Assembly: GCA_963669155.1 (NCBI GenBank)
Contig: OZ022597.1
Location: forward strand, 14,527,965 to 14,591,964
DNA: 64,000 bases
Source of the DNA: Arbacia lixula
Lineage: Eukaryota; Echinodermata; Echinoidea; Arbacioida; Arbaciidae
Direction: 5' to 3'
Part shown: positions 47,097 to 56,464 of the stretch, in pieces
Numbering within the stretch: the stretch's first letter is position 1
How the letters are laid out: every line of letters begins with the position of its first letter
The notes under the pieces: model-generated
The model's input: the letters and a program-made list of their open reading frames with translations, nothing else
The model's database searches: none
What the model was told of the DNA's origin: nothing
Position numbers and translations under genes: made by a program

Positions 47097-50000
47097 AGGG
47101 AAGGGTTAAAACGGGATGTAGGAAACCTCAAGCAGCCACACTGGCCAAGAAGGTTTCAATACTCAAGAAGTCTAAGAGCAGTGTCAAGCTGAGCTTCCAG
47201 GGACATCACAGGTTAGGAGGGGGAGGGAGGAGGGGGGGGGGGGGGTTACAGAGAGAGAGAGAGAGAGAGAGGGGGGGAGGGAAGGGTTAAAACGGGATGT
47301 AGGAAACCTCAAGCAGCCACACTGGCCAAGAAGGTTTCAATACTCAAGAAGTCTAAGAGCAGTGTCAAGCTGAGCTTCCAGGGACATCACAGGTTAGGAG
47401 GGGGAGGGAGAGGGGGGAGGGCAGGGAGAAAGAGGGCAGTGAGAGAGGGGAAGAGGGCGGGGGGGGGGGGGTGAGGAAGAGAGGGCAGGGAGGGCAGGGA
47501 GAGGGGAGGGCAGGGAGAGAGGGCAGGAAGAGAGGGGGGAGGGAGAGGGCAGGGGGGGAGGGCAGGGAGAGAGGGCAGGAAGAGAGGGAGAGGGGGTGGG
47601 AGACGGCAGGGGGAGAGGGCATAGAGAGAGAGGGCAGGAAGAGAGAGGGGAAGGAGAGAGGGAGAGAGTTGGGGAGGAGAGAGGAGGAGGGAGGGAGGGA
47701 GAGAGGGAGAGGAGTAGGAGAGAGGGGGAGAGAGAGGGAGGAGAGGGGGAGAGAGGTGGAGGGGGGAGGGAGAGAGGGGAGGGATAGAGGGGAAAGAGAG
47801 AGAGAGGGGCGGGTGAGAGAGGAAGGATTTGGGGGATTAGAGAGGGGCAAGAGATGGAGGGAAGGGAGAGAGAGAGAGAGGGGAGTGAATTGGAGGAGGA
47901 AAGAGGGCAGAGAGAGAGAGAGAGAGAGAGAGGGGAGGGAAGGGAAGTGGTAGATGTGGGAGATGTGAGGACCCTCAAGCATTCACCCCTACCAAGACCT
48001 CTATACTAAATAAATCAAAAAGTAGCATGAGTCTGGCGTTGTAGGTTATGGGGCAGGAAGAGAGTTTGGGGGAAGGAAGGGGGGTGTAGCGTAAAGGATA
48101 GATGAGGGAGGTGGATATGGTAAGGGATAGATAGAAAAACAGTGAATGAGAATGAAAACATAGTCTGATTAGCTTGTCACATTTTCTTCCAGAACACATA
48201 GCCTCCAAGGCCCAATGGTAGCGTCACATGATCCAGGGACTTCCCCTACCTCCAACGGGAGTGCCCCGCCCACCCAGGGAGCGACCACGCCCTCTCCCAC
48301 CACAGAGACAAAAGAGGTTTGTTCAGCAACACCACAAAACTGTCTTATAAAGAGTTAGGACTGACTGTGACTTGACTTACCTACAAATGGTATCAATCGT
48401 AACTCTGTGTACATCAGAGATAGAGGATTGGACTTGCGATCAGTCGCAACTTTACATTGTTCAATGTGCTACAGTGCAACCTGTTTAGAGACGTCCTGTA
48501 GAGAAGGACCATGTACTTAATGAAAAAGACTACTTTTTTGTTTCTCTAGAATAATGTTTTCCATTAAAGCCAATATCAAAGTAACCTGCACACGCTGGCC
48601 ACCTACTCATAAATACCACATTTCGTACATCCTTTCGTACCTCCCTTCTGTACAAGTGTTTGCCTGTACTAACATGTTGCTGCTTATAAATCCCAATGTT
48701 GAAATGGGTCAACATATTACTTCTACACACAATCTGTATCGATATGTTTTAAAGTCATATATTCCGTCTGTTCATGTGTATTGTGGGATGTGCTATTAAC
48801 ATGTTCATGCTTATAACCCCCCCCCCCCCCCCCCCCCCTCCATGATGTTCATATAGGTTGACACGTTGCTACTACACAACTTCCAGAGTTGGAAGGAAGC
48901 GCCCTCGTTGTCAGTTGACAACCCATTCACCCAGAGGATTTTCTCAGAGGACATCCAGCCGTGTCTCTCGTTCAGCAATGCCGCCCTCTCCCTGCAACTC
49001 CAGGCCAGCATCGAAGAGAACATGCTGACCATTGAGCCGGTCAGCCTCAAGAACGCAGTGGCACGGTAGGAGGGGCAGCAGCTCGTTAAAGGGATAGTTC
49101 ACCCCGAAGATAAGTTGCTTTCAATAATAGAAGAAACATGAAAGAAACATATCAGTGAAGGTTTGACGAAAATCGGTCAAAGGAAAAAAAAGTTATGACT
49201 TTTCAAAATTTCAATTTTGTAACTTCATGTGCGAGGTGCTCTCCCATATGTTGTGTACAATATAATTACCTAAATTGATCTTTTTCTGTTTTTGACGACA
49301 GAATGATTATTTTTCATACGGGTATGCATGTAATGAAGTATTACTGATGATGTATTAAATGTACAGGTACAAGGATTCATATTTTTTAAAGAAGATGCAC
49401 ATTTTCAAAAAAAAAAAAAATGTACACAACATATGGGAGAGCGTCTTGCACGTGATGTCACAAAATCAAAATTTCAAAGGTCATAGTTTTCTTATCCTTT
49501 GGCGGATTTTCATCAAACCACTAATATTTTTCTTTCATGTGTCTGCTTTTATTGAAACAAAAATAATTTCAGGGTGAACTACCCCTTTAACCCATTCTTT
49601 ACTGAGCCGGCGTATATGCAGCCTGGCTTTTCACCTCTCAGATACTGAGCAGCACGACTCTGCTGTAATCTGCTGTACGGACAATAGACAAACAGGCTCT
49701 GATAAAAAAAATCAATGTCCTCATAAGGTGCAATTTAGCCTCACCCCTTTGGTTACTGCAGGTTCATGGCAAGTTCTGACATCCTAAGTGGATCAGGGTT
49801 CGCGAAGCCCACAAATCTAACCATGAGCAATGGGTTATCCCTTGTTGCTCCTATCAGCCCAGGAGGGGGGGGGGGGGGGGGGGCGTAATGATCCCCCTTC
49901 AACATTTTGCACAGTTATTCATAAAAGAGTTTGCTGTGAGTTTTCATTCCTTTCTTCTTTTGTAGTCTTGTATAATTTTTGAGATTAAAATTGCGACAAA

Positions 50001-51876
50001 ATTGTGACATCGCAACGTCACATAATGCATCCCTCCCCCTTAATAATTCACGCAATTACTCTGAAAGGCAAAAAGATTTTCCAACGGGACTTCATGACTT
50101 TTTTCTTTGTAGTCTCGCATAACTTTTGATCGTAAAATCATGACAACCTGGTATACCATCACGATGTCACATCAATTTTGGCCAGATGATGCCATCCCAA
50201 ATTTGGCTCGTTTTTGTGATTTTGTGGACAATTTTATACTTAAAATGTCAACATATTGATTTGGATTTTCCATGGCTCAATAATGGTGTGTTTTATAAGT
50301 TCCAATTAAGAAAACTATAAAAGGTAAAAGTAAGGAAAACACAGAAATGCATGATAAATTCACAAAACATAGAAGTACAAATGGTTGCCTTAGGTTTGGT
50401 GGGTTGGGGGGGGGGGGGGCAGTTGGTCCATTGCAAAAGGTTTGTTGACACATGAAGTATTTCACATACTGTATACGCTATATATTTCGTGGGGTTTTTA
50501 TTTTCTCGAATTTCTTGAGTCGGGTGCTATTCGCAAATTTAACAACACATGAAAATATGAATACGACGTGCACGCGCACATGTACTACTAGTACTAGTAC
50601 TCCAAGATCGTGAATTGAACCATTTGTGAAATTGTCAAGAAGTCCTGATTCTTGAAAATGTAGACTCACTAAATATATGGCGTATACAGCATTTAACAAT
50701 GTTTTTCTTGTATTCACGTTGTTTGTGGTTCTCAGGCGCTGTTCTCTGAGTGAACAACAGAGGGCGTGCCATTATCGTATCAAACTGGGCGACTCTGGCG
50801 ACTGGCACGCCATCTGCGCACCCGTCAGGAATCGAGTGAGTATCTTCATCAAACATGAAAAAGGCGCGTTGCAGACTCTGACATCTGTCAAAACCCAGTG
50901 TGCTGTGACATGACCTCCCTGTTCACTAACCAACCAATGCTTCACCAACTGCCAATTTTGATTGCTTTAATTGACATACTGTACGAGATAATGATAAAAC
51001 CGTGATGAACGGTCACCTTCTGCAGGCTGACCGATGCACTGACCAGTGCAATATGGTATATGAATAAAGACTATGTATGGTCACTCAGTATATTGGTGTC
51101 TCTAACGTAAACAAGGCTAGTTTTTCATTATTTTCTGAAGTTAGTAATACTACTGATCCATGCCAATTTGATGCCTTTTTTAAAAGAGGCAAACCATCTT
51201 TGTATTAAGAGCTTGTTTCCAAAAGCGGGAAAAAAATTAATTTTCTTAATCAAGTTATTAGTATCAGCACATTTTCACTCAAAGCTTTTGGTGGAGTAAG
51301 AATTTAATACTGATTAAACAAGCAAGCCCAACTAGTATCACATTCTAAAATCAGTTTCCCAAAGGTGCCTATACAAAGTCCGATAAAGAATCTGTATTTC
51401 TCTCATAAGTTTTCAAAGTGGATTGAGCGTCTTTTGGAAAAGAAGTTTGTGAATACTTACCAATATTTCTTCCTTCTTCTTGTTAGATCGCGTCCGTCTG
51501 TGATTTCTACACTTACCTGAGGTACATTCAGCAAGGAATTGTCAAAAACGATGGTAAGTAGCCAAACTATTAACTTCTCTCTCTAAATCCGTCTTTTACT
51601 GACCCCATATATTTGCCAGCTTGCCTTTATCCACTCGGATAATTATGTGGAAAAGGTTCTAACCGTAGTGCTCATTGAAAAATTTAATGTTTACTGATTG
51701 TGGGCTCAAAATGTATCTTCACTACTCATCCTTAGTTTATCTGTTACATAAAACCATTCTTTAAGTACAACTTTACTTTCATGATATTTTTGTTAACCTT
51801 TACAGTTGAGAAGAATTACTGGGAGATCATCCGTCTCCGCAAGCAGATGTCACTGGCTAAGCTTGGGCTGGTCTGA
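34465..51876 (+). CDS. RAB3IP: Rabin8 / RAB3IP orthologue, Sec2-domain Rab exchange factor
   Basis: Complete coding model of ten exons: 34465-34649, 35824-35992, 43842-43937, 46208-46285, 46869-47026, 48193-48316, 48857-49065, 50736-50835, 51487-51553, 51806-51876. All junctions are GT-AG and the phases sum to 1257 nt, 418 residues. The coiled-coil Sec2 domain spans about residues 95-190, with the family signature LTASLFEEAHAMVREAN at 144-160. A basic Ser/Lys segment follows (SILKKSKSSVK), then a Pro/Thr-rich linker in exon 6. The conserved C-terminal region (271-418) contains FSEDIQPCLSFS, CHYRIKLGD, YLRYIQQGIV and the end RLRKQMSLAKLGLV. In vertebrates, Rabin8 activates Rab8 and is recruited by Rab11 in vesicle transport and cilium formation, while its paralogue RAB3IL1 (GRAB) also acts on Rab3. 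A single pre-duplication orthologue is likely here. The ATG at 34465 is the first in its exon. Confidence 0.93.
34681..34930. mobile_element. MITE, family 9
   Basis: Ends GGTGTTTCACCAACCTGTTC and TTGGTGAAACACC. Diverged inside (TTTAAGCTAAGAAC versus GTTCTTAGCTTAA). It begins 31 bp after Rabin8 coding exon 1. Confidence 0.8.
34945..35355 (+). repeat. Dispersed repeat, family X
   Basis: Starts CCCATTCGGAACCAAGTATT and ends TAGTCCTGAATGACTGAAAA. Closest to 30145-30560 and the reverse of 39535-40165. Lies in Rabin8 intron 1. Confidence 0.75.
36130..36435 (-). other. Open frame of uncertain nature, possibly retrotransposon-derived
   Basis: A 101-residue minus-strand frame in Rabin8 intron 2 ending W(R)HLSSQAASADAKRCQ after RKRLKDIARLDFGWSVEEAE. 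The Trp and basic pattern recalls reverse-transcriptase C-termini, but RWAGH and GRPR motifs are absent. It could be another element or chance. Confidence 0.25.
36480..36662. mobile_element. Foldback MITE, family 12
   Basis: Ends TACACTACAGCTCAAAGGAA and TTCCTTTGAGCTGTAGTGTA, exact inverse repeats. It shares AAAGCATCATGTTTCATGCT with 24469-24703, but one inner arm is deleted. Confidence 0.9.
37750..38179. mobile_element. TTAA MITE, family 1
   Basis: TTAA at 37746-37749, then AAGGAAAGTCTACCCTGAAG. The right end is deleted to GGACTTTCCCT. In Rabin8 intron 2. Confidence 0.8.
38808..39247. mobile_element. TTAA MITE, family 1
   Basis: TTAA at 38804-38807 and 39248-39251. Ends AGGGAACGTGCCCCCTGAAG and GCAGGGTAGATTTTTCCT. 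Confidence 0.85.
39535..40165 (-). repeat. Dispersed repeat, family X, with an inserted MITE
   Basis: Reverse complement of the 34945 copy, split at about 39808 by a family 11 element and resuming near 40040. Confidence 0.78.
39808..40039. mobile_element. MITE, family 11, nested in repeat X
   Basis: Carries GTGTCCGGCATTCCCAATTA, CAGTTGTCTTGACAATAATG and the end AATGACGTCACACTTCTGTA, as in 24114-24336 reversed. Confidence 0.78.
40244..40420. mobile_element. MITE, family 9
   Basis: Left GGGTGTTTCACCAAGCTGTT. The right arm reads CGTAGCTTACAAACAGCTTG, then poly-C replaces the expected GTGAAACACC. The interior is nearly the same as 2492-2670. Confidence 0.82.
40763..41547. repeat. 71-bp tandem repeat interrupted by a TTAA MITE
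   Basis: The unit includes GATACTTATTATTGCTCATA and CTATAATTCATATTTAAGAA. Equivalent TTAA sites fall at 40834, 40905, 41405 and 41476, so the period is 71 on each side of the 40909-41404 insertion. Confidence 0.92.
40909..41404. mobile_element. TTAA MITE, family 1, reference copy (496 bp)
   Basis: TTAA at 40905-40908 and 41405-41408. Inverted ends AGGGAAAGTTCACCCTGAAA and TTTCAGGGTGAACTTCCCCT. The long arms hold TGACGTCACGTGCGAGGTGC and its counterpart GCACCTCGCATGTGACGTCA. No coding capacity. Confidence 0.95.
41651..42109. mobile_element. TTAA MITE, family 1
   Basis: Ends AGGGAAATATACCCTGAAGT and CTTCAGGATGGACTTTCCCT. TTAA only on the right (42110-42113). An internal poly-G lies at 41971. 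Confidence 0.8.
42243..42560 (-). mobile_element. Possible retrotransposon 3' end, reversed
   Basis: Starts ATTCAATTCAATTCTCTATT (the reverse of a TTGAA-type tail), then AC-rich sequence with the hairpin AAGCCGATGGCTT at 42323. No frame. Confidence 0.4.
42606..43780. repeat. 101-bp minisatellite (nine units) grown from a family 7 MITE
   Basis: The left part (42606-42860) carries two copies of the family 7 head (GAGCC-GCATAT-TGCGGG, CTCAGATACT, AATCTGCTGT). From about 42890, the tail GGTTACTGCAGTTCCATGGC...GCCAGAAAAATTTAACAGTA repeats. The same point falls at 42930, 43031, 43131, 43232, 43333, 43432, 43540, 43642 and 43744. Lies in Rabin8 intron 2, ending 60 bp before exon 3. Confidence 0.92.
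43951..44090. mobile_element. Palindromic MITE, family 8
   Basis: Ends GGGCCCCGTTGCATAAAACT and AAGTTTTGTGCAACAGGGCC. It begins 13 bp after Rabin8 exon 3. Confidence 0.9.
44100..44236. mobile_element. Palindromic MITE, family 8b
   Basis: TTTTCAATTACTATAACCTA opposes GGTAAGTTACAATAACTTAA, with ACCATGGTAACAGCCAGTGA inside. Ten bp from the preceding element. Confidence 0.75.
44304..44545 (+). pseudogene. Truncated non-LTR retrotransposon tail
   Basis: The frame reads NFFGHIPVIRKDGGMERQIF, then GAIVGKHGRGCSPVS, a stop, TDNMKRLSRGG and MIGVTHLTENR with further stops. FFGH...RKD..G.GKRGRG..R is the pattern of reverse-transcriptase C-termini. A short ATGATGATGATT tail follows. Sense orientation in Rabin8 intron 3. 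Confidence 0.75.
44897..45050. mobile_element. Palindromic MITE, family 8
   Basis: Ends GGGCCCTTTTGCATAAAATT and AAATTTTATGCAATGGGCCC, with GTTACCATGGTAGTTACCAT inside. Confidence 0.87.
45051..46207 (+). other. Rest of Rabin8 intron 3
   Basis: Unique-looking AT-rich sequence. No further element or gene recognised. Confidence 0.4.
46737..46790. repeat. (AATACT)n short repeat
   Basis: ATAATACTAATACTAATACT and variants, in Rabin8 intron 4. Confidence 0.85.
47126..47392 (+). pseudogene. Two tandem copies of the 3' part of Rabin8 exon 5
   Basis: Copies at 47126-47211 and 47307-47392 repeat the end of exon 5 and its donor (CATCACAG before GTTAGG), with about 95 bp of intron each. The period is about 185 then 181. 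Both keep the frame and one replacement (KKV for KKI). Each has an AG upstream but a purine-rich approach where an acceptor needs pyrimidines, so use as exons is doubtful. Confidence 0.85.
47393..47965. repeat. Polypurine tract, about 570 bp
   Basis: Almost only G and A (GGGAGAGAGG, GGCAGGGAGA units) on the sense strand of Rabin8 intron 5, with isolated C and T. Frames on either strand here are artefacts. Confidence 0.95.
47973..48044 (+). pseudogene. Old, decayed copy of Rabin8 exon 5 3' part
   Basis: The frame reads PQAFTPTKTSILNKSKSS, then MSLAL and a stop, against PQ..A.KKISILKKSKSS in exon 5. The final block is shortened by about 11 nt and ends in TAG before GTTATG. It is far more diverged than the copies at 47126 and 47307. 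Confidence 0.75.
48817..48839. repeat. Poly-C tract near an exon
   Basis: About 22 C, then TCCATGATGTTCATATAG. It may serve as the pyrimidine tract for the acceptor of Rabin8 exon 7 (48857). Confidence 0.8.
49090..49586. mobile_element. TTAA MITE, family 1
   Basis: TTAA at 49086-49089 and 49587-49590. Ends AGGGATAGTTCACCCCGAAG and TTTCAGGGTGAACTACCCCT. It starts 24 bp after Rabin8 exon 7. Confidence 0.92.
49591..49834. mobile_element. MITE, family 7
   Basis: Starts CCCATTCTTTACTGAGCCGG at the TTAA shared with the preceding element. It ends CATGAGCAATGGG before TTAT (a changed TTAA). The ends are inverse (CCCATT...AATGGG). Confidence 0.8.
49866..50250. repeat. Diverged repeat related to family 3
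   Basis: Poly-G, then TTTTGCACAGTT, CGGGACTTCATGACTTTTTT and CTCGCATAACTTTTGATCG, resembling the interior of 27145-27911. Ends not found. Confidence 0.5.
51583..51700. repeat. Diverged family 7 head
   Basis: CTTTTACTGACCCCATATAT and TTTATCCACTCGGATAAT match the family 7 start loosely. In Rabin8 intron 9. Confidence 0.5.
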
Positions 51877-52026
51877 GGCCCACTCCAGCATCCCCCTACC
51901 TCAAGTACTGACCGACCCAATGCCACCCAGGTGCAGGTTGCATCCTGAGAGATGCACTCCACAAGATGTACTGGACGAACATTCCCAGACTATTACTACA
52001 TGTATATCGTATTGCAGTCTTCACCC

Positions 52027-52529
52027 ATTCGTTACTGACCGTGTGTATATTCGGGCTGGCATTTCTCCACTCAGATACTGAGCAGCACGACTCCCGCGTA
52101 ATCTGCTGTATGGTCAAAGGCTGACAGGCTATAAACAAACTTCAAATTCCTTGTACATGTAGGGCGTAATTAAGCCGCACCCCTTTGGATACTGCTCTGC
52201 CCTAAGTTGACAAAAGGAAGCAAGTGATAAATCACTTAATTTGGGGTTATTGATGCTGTTAGATTGTACCCAATATTCCCTACACACAGACAAAATCTGG
52301 AGAAGAAATATTCATCTTGTACTGCAAGATATCGAATCTAACATGATGTGGTATTGCACTGATGCCAATGCAAGTGACAGATACATTTTGTTCATTTACA
52401 AGAAAAGTATCTTTTGTTAGTTGCTTCCTTTTGTCAAAGTAGGGCAGTGCTGTTCCCTGGTAAATGTTGACATCCTGATGACGAGTGTTTCACAAGAGCC
52501 CAGAAATCTAACAGTAAGCAATGGGTTAA
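52027..52529. mobile_element. MITE, family 7, long copy
   Basis: Starts CACCCATTCGTTACTGACCG and ends CTAACAGTAAGCAATGGGTTAA. The inverted ends are CCCATT(C/G)...TTACTG. This single-unit form shows what the 101-bp minisatellite came from. Confidence 0.75.
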
Positions 52530-52705
52530 CTTTGGTTTGATACTGTGTATTGGCTATTAAAATACAGTGTAGCCTTCGGGGGTAAACCATGAGAGGTCGA
52601 CATCTCTCACCATTTATCAGTGTAGGCTTTCTGTCCACTCCGACAGGTTTTCATCCTGCTCTAAAGTGATCGTTAATGTGCATAGAGCGTGCCTCTTCTA
52701 GACCA

Positions 52706-52864
52706 GGGCCCTGTTGCATAAAACTTACCATTGATGGTAACTTTGCTACTAATGATAACTTCTATGGAAACCTTGAATTTGATTGGCTGTCAACCGGTGC
52801 TACCATGGTAGTTACCATTGATGACAAAGTTTTCATTAATGGTAAGTTTTATGCAACGGGACCC
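52706..52864. mobile_element. Palindromic MITE, family 8
   Basis: Ends GGGCCCTGTTGCATAAAACT and AAGTTTTATGCAACGGGACC. Core GTTACCATTGATGACAAAGT. Confidence 0.9.
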
Positions 52865-52974
52865 ATCACTATATCATTTGGCACTTTTGATGCTTGCTTG
52901 ATTCGTGTGTTGGCTGAACAGCCTTCTGCAGTGAACCACAAGGGGTTGGCATCTCTCATCTGTTTTTTTTCCAG

Positions 52975-53227
52975 CTAAATGAGACACCCCAATTTGTTCC
53001 TGTCTAACATAGTTGGAGGTAATTTCTGACAATCCCAGTCAACTTTGACCAAACGTTAAGTTTGTATTCAGACGCTTGTTAACAACAAGAATTGTGATTT
53101 ACAAAGATCAGATTTCAACTTGAACTGATGGGATTCAAAATCATTGAGAATCTGATTTAGCACAAGAACAGGTCACCAGTCGTGCGTAAAGTCGTTCGTA
53201 GCTTACGAACAGCTTGGTGAAACACCC
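52975..53227. mobile_element. MITE, family 9, left end lost
   Basis: AAATGAGACACCCCAATTTG and the right end CGTTCGTAGCTTACGAACAG, then CTTGGTGAAACACC. The left end is replaced by other sequence. Confidence 0.7.
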
Positions 53228-53947
53228 CCCTGTTCTGTGAAAACTCCCTATGGCAATTCCAGCTTAGACTGGACATTCAATGAACAATAAGACTAAATTC
53301 AATGAAAGAAATCTTTGTTTTTTGGTGTGTTTCAGTCACAAATGGTTGTCACAGATATTTCATAAAAAAATTGTAGTGAAATATGAAGTTGTGTTTAATA
53401 GCGTAACTGACATGAGAAGATCGACAGCTTGTGCCGTTTGCTGATTGCAAGATTTCTTCCTTTGAATTTGATCTTATTGTGCATTGAATGTGTCGGAAAC
53501 TGTACGACTGTCCAGTCCGTTGTGTTGGAATTGCTCATATACTTGATGAGTACTGTGTACTAAACCAGTATGACAACTCAACTCACAGGCTATACAGTGT
53601 ATATAGCATATGTTTTACTGTACTGTTATTTTTATAAAAATGGCAAATACTGTAGTTGCCATACTTTGTACAGCATTTGGTTTCATTACACCATATTCAT
53701 ATCAAAGTGTACCTGTATCTCACAAGAAATGTTGTCAATTTTGAGAAATAAATCTTGGTGTTTAGATTCTCTACTTCTTCAAGATGGATGTCTCATGGAG
53801 GCAAATGAAATCTTGATATGGGCGGAATCCCCCCCCCCCCCACCCTATATTATCCCCTCAAAATCCCAGGTGCACAATTTTCATTCTCTCAAATATTGCG
53901 CACAATTTGATATCTAAAGTAATATGTCCCTTCAATGTGCTGTCTAT

Positions 53948-54172
53948 ACAGTATAGAGTAGCGAAATGTGACGTCATATGAGCTTGTCGTCAAGACAACT
54001 GGTTCTAAACTATGGTGGTAGATCAAACAACGATGATCACAGCTTGAACTCTCATTGGAAGTGCCCGACGCTAACCTGCTGGACAATGCCAGACCAGTTC
54101 ACCTGAGTGATTCTGTTTAGAACCGGCAATTTGCATAACAATGGATATGACGACACCACTTTGGTACTCTAT
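53948..54172. mobile_element. MITE, family 11
   Basis: Starts TATAGAGTAGCGAAATGTGA and ends CACCACTTTGGTACTCTATA, inverse ends. Inner CGTCAAGACAACTGGTTC. Confidence 0.82.
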
Positions 54173-55320
54173 ACACTTTCATTGTCATTCAAGTAACCCT
54201 AAGATACAAGAAGTATAGCATTGGAATTGGATAGGCTTACTCCTATTTCGCTACATGTCATGATATCAAGTTGATGCAAATATGACCTTTTGTTACTGCA
54301 TTAACTCAAAAGATCTGAGATTCTTCACACATAAATCATAGTACATGTATGATACATGCAAAGTCAAATGTACAGTGAAGAGAGAACAGATATATTTTTT
54401 TTTACTGGTATTATTCACAGTAATAAGATTAATCAATCAAGTTTTAAGAAAAAGTAAGCAGAGAAAAAACAACCAGGTTTTGGGAGAGACTGTATCTACT
54501 GCTTTACCCAGGTAGTGACATTACCCACCATATAAAAATGACCCTATACTTAAGAACCAATACCAAAGGCTTCCATTTTTAAAAAGAAACTTATGAATAT
54601 TCACGATTCCACAGGAGTACAGGTCATCATTTTCTCTGCTTATTATTTTTTTTTACAGATTGATCATTCCATCGTATTTCTACTGAGAATACCAGTAAAA
54701 CAAAGACTTTACTATGACAGATTACTGTTGGTGCTTGCAGTGTGATACGCTATTTAAAATAAGGAATGTGTATGCAGTTTCTTAATATAAAGAACAATTA
54801 TATTTGTTATACAAATTTTTTCTGTAAGTAGATGATGAGTGAATATAGAATATATTTATATCTCTAATTTTATAGTTTCGAGTAATATTTTGCCAAAAGT
54901 TGTTGAATTGTTTCATATTGAGCTTTAAAAATGATTTATTGTCAGTGATTGTAGTACTGTGCTGATATTTTATCGAACAATTTTGATGGATTGTGGGAAT
55001 ATTATTATGAGACTTGACAACTCTCCTAACTCCATAGACATTGAACATTATTGTGAGACTTGACAATTCTGCTAAACTACCTGTAGCATTGATATTGACC
55101 TGATGAATAGGTTTGCACAAATCACCTACACTGTAGAGTACGAGGCTGGATCTATAATAGTATTGACAGGAATGTATCTTATTCAGGAAGAAGTTTGCAC
55201 TTTGCTTACATCTTGGACAAGTTATGATACCATACCTCAACTTCCATCTTCATCTTTGCCTCAACGTTGCACAATGACTATATTGTATGCTTCTTTCAGA
55301 AATATTGACAAAGAATAAGA
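54173..55320. other. Non-coding intergenic stretch
   Basis: AT-rich. Frames at 54782-55240 and 55103-55318 show no family resemblance. TTGAACATTATTGTGAGACTTGACAA recurs loosely near 55005 and 55045. Confidence 0.4.
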
Positions 55321-55368
55321 TTCATTATTCCAAGTTTGCTGGGCTTGCCCTGAACTTTTTTTTAAAAG

Positions 55369-55512
55369 GTGGCCACCATGGCCACTTGAGCATGCGATCC
55401 AGGTGGCCATGTAGATTATATGGTGGCCCAGACTTTGATTTTTTTTTTATAGGTGGCCAGCTGGGCCATTTATTCAATAGTTTCAGGTAGCCATCGGGCC
55501 TCTGGCCACCAT
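55369..55512. repeat. Cluster of GGTGGCCA motifs
   Basis: AGGTGGCCACCATGGCCACT, AGGTGGCCATG, TGGTGGCCCAG, AGGTGGCCAGCTGGGCCA and TCTGGCCACCAT in 144 bp, several spaced 40-60 bp apart. Palindromic units, nature unknown. Confidence 0.7.
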
Positions 55513-55906
55513 CCAGGGAGAGCTTTGGTTTGACCCGCAGTTTTCACCCAATTCAACCAAGATTGTTTGCTTGAAATGAATGGTGTAACATGTGACAATC
55601 TGAATTAATATTTTGAAGCATGCAATGACTTGTATTTTATATTTCCAGAAAAATATGCCAGTCATTTAGGGCTGATCTTTGCACCATTTTGTATACTATC
55701 ACAATTTGACCAACTATGCAAAAATTAGTGACTACACATAAATGTTATTTGACTCGAAATCAATGTGGATACAACCTGTACATTTAATGTTCAACGTGAA
55801 GAAAGACTGTGTGTGTCGGAAGGTTGATAGAAAACACTAGCAGAAAGACTAGAGAAGCAGAAGTTTGAGGGAAAATCCAGACAACTCATGAGGGAATTCT
55901 GATTAA

Positions 55907-56460
55907 AGGGTTACTAAATTAGAAAAATAAGTTCCCACTTATCTATGTAAAATTATCCACAAAAAACAAATTTCACATTCGTTTGTCGCAATAAAGTCTC
56001 ATTTTGACGAAATTTGAAAAAAGCATGCCTCCAGTGATGTATGAGAAGTCAAAATTTCCATAGATTGTGCAGAAGTCAACAATAGACCATTTTCGTAATG
56101 TATTCACAACTTTCCCCCTAACTGCGTAGTAACGCGTTATTGCATTCACCTGTATCTTGTCATTCAGATTCGATGGATGGAATGCACTTTGAATCTATTA
56201 CTTGTTGCTTCTCAGACAAACCTCAGACAAGCTTTGGGGTTCCCATTGGTACCGTATTGTTTGAATTGCGTGAATAAAACATTTTCTTTACGCCGTTGGC
56301 ATTTATGCCATTTTGACTTCTCATACGTCACTGGAGGCGTGCGTTTTTTCAAATTTTCGTCAAAATGAGACTTTATTGTGGCAAACGAATGTGAAATTCG
56401 TTTTTAGTGGATAATTTTACATAGATTTGTGGGAACTTATTTTTCTAATTTAGTAACCCT
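55907..56460. mobile_element. TTAA MITE, family 4, with arms of about 150 bp
   Basis: TTAA at 55903-55906 and 56461-56464. Ends AGGGTTACTAAATTAGAAAA and its exact inverse, with pairing continuing through AAAGTCTCATTTTGACGAAA to about 56060 and 56310. 554 bp, non-coding. Confidence 0.95.
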
Positions 56461-56464
56461 TTAA

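Larger units (their letters stand above)
51877..53752 (+). other. Possible Rabin8 3' UTR carrying three MITEs
   Basis: The first clear AATAAA after the stop is at 53747-53752. The stretch includes family 7 (52027-52529), family 8 (52706-52864) and family 9 (about 52975-53227). The UTR length is a guess. Confidence 0.35.

Noticed and set aside
47365-47982. Long open frames on both strands (160-205 residues)
   Set aside because: Artefacts of the polypurine tract, where stop codons are rare in some frames; no complex sequence.
51806-52081. 91-residue frame starting at the last Rabin8 exon
   Set aside because: A different frame from the one joined by splicing; the Rabin8 frame ends MSLAKLGLV at 51876 as in the family.
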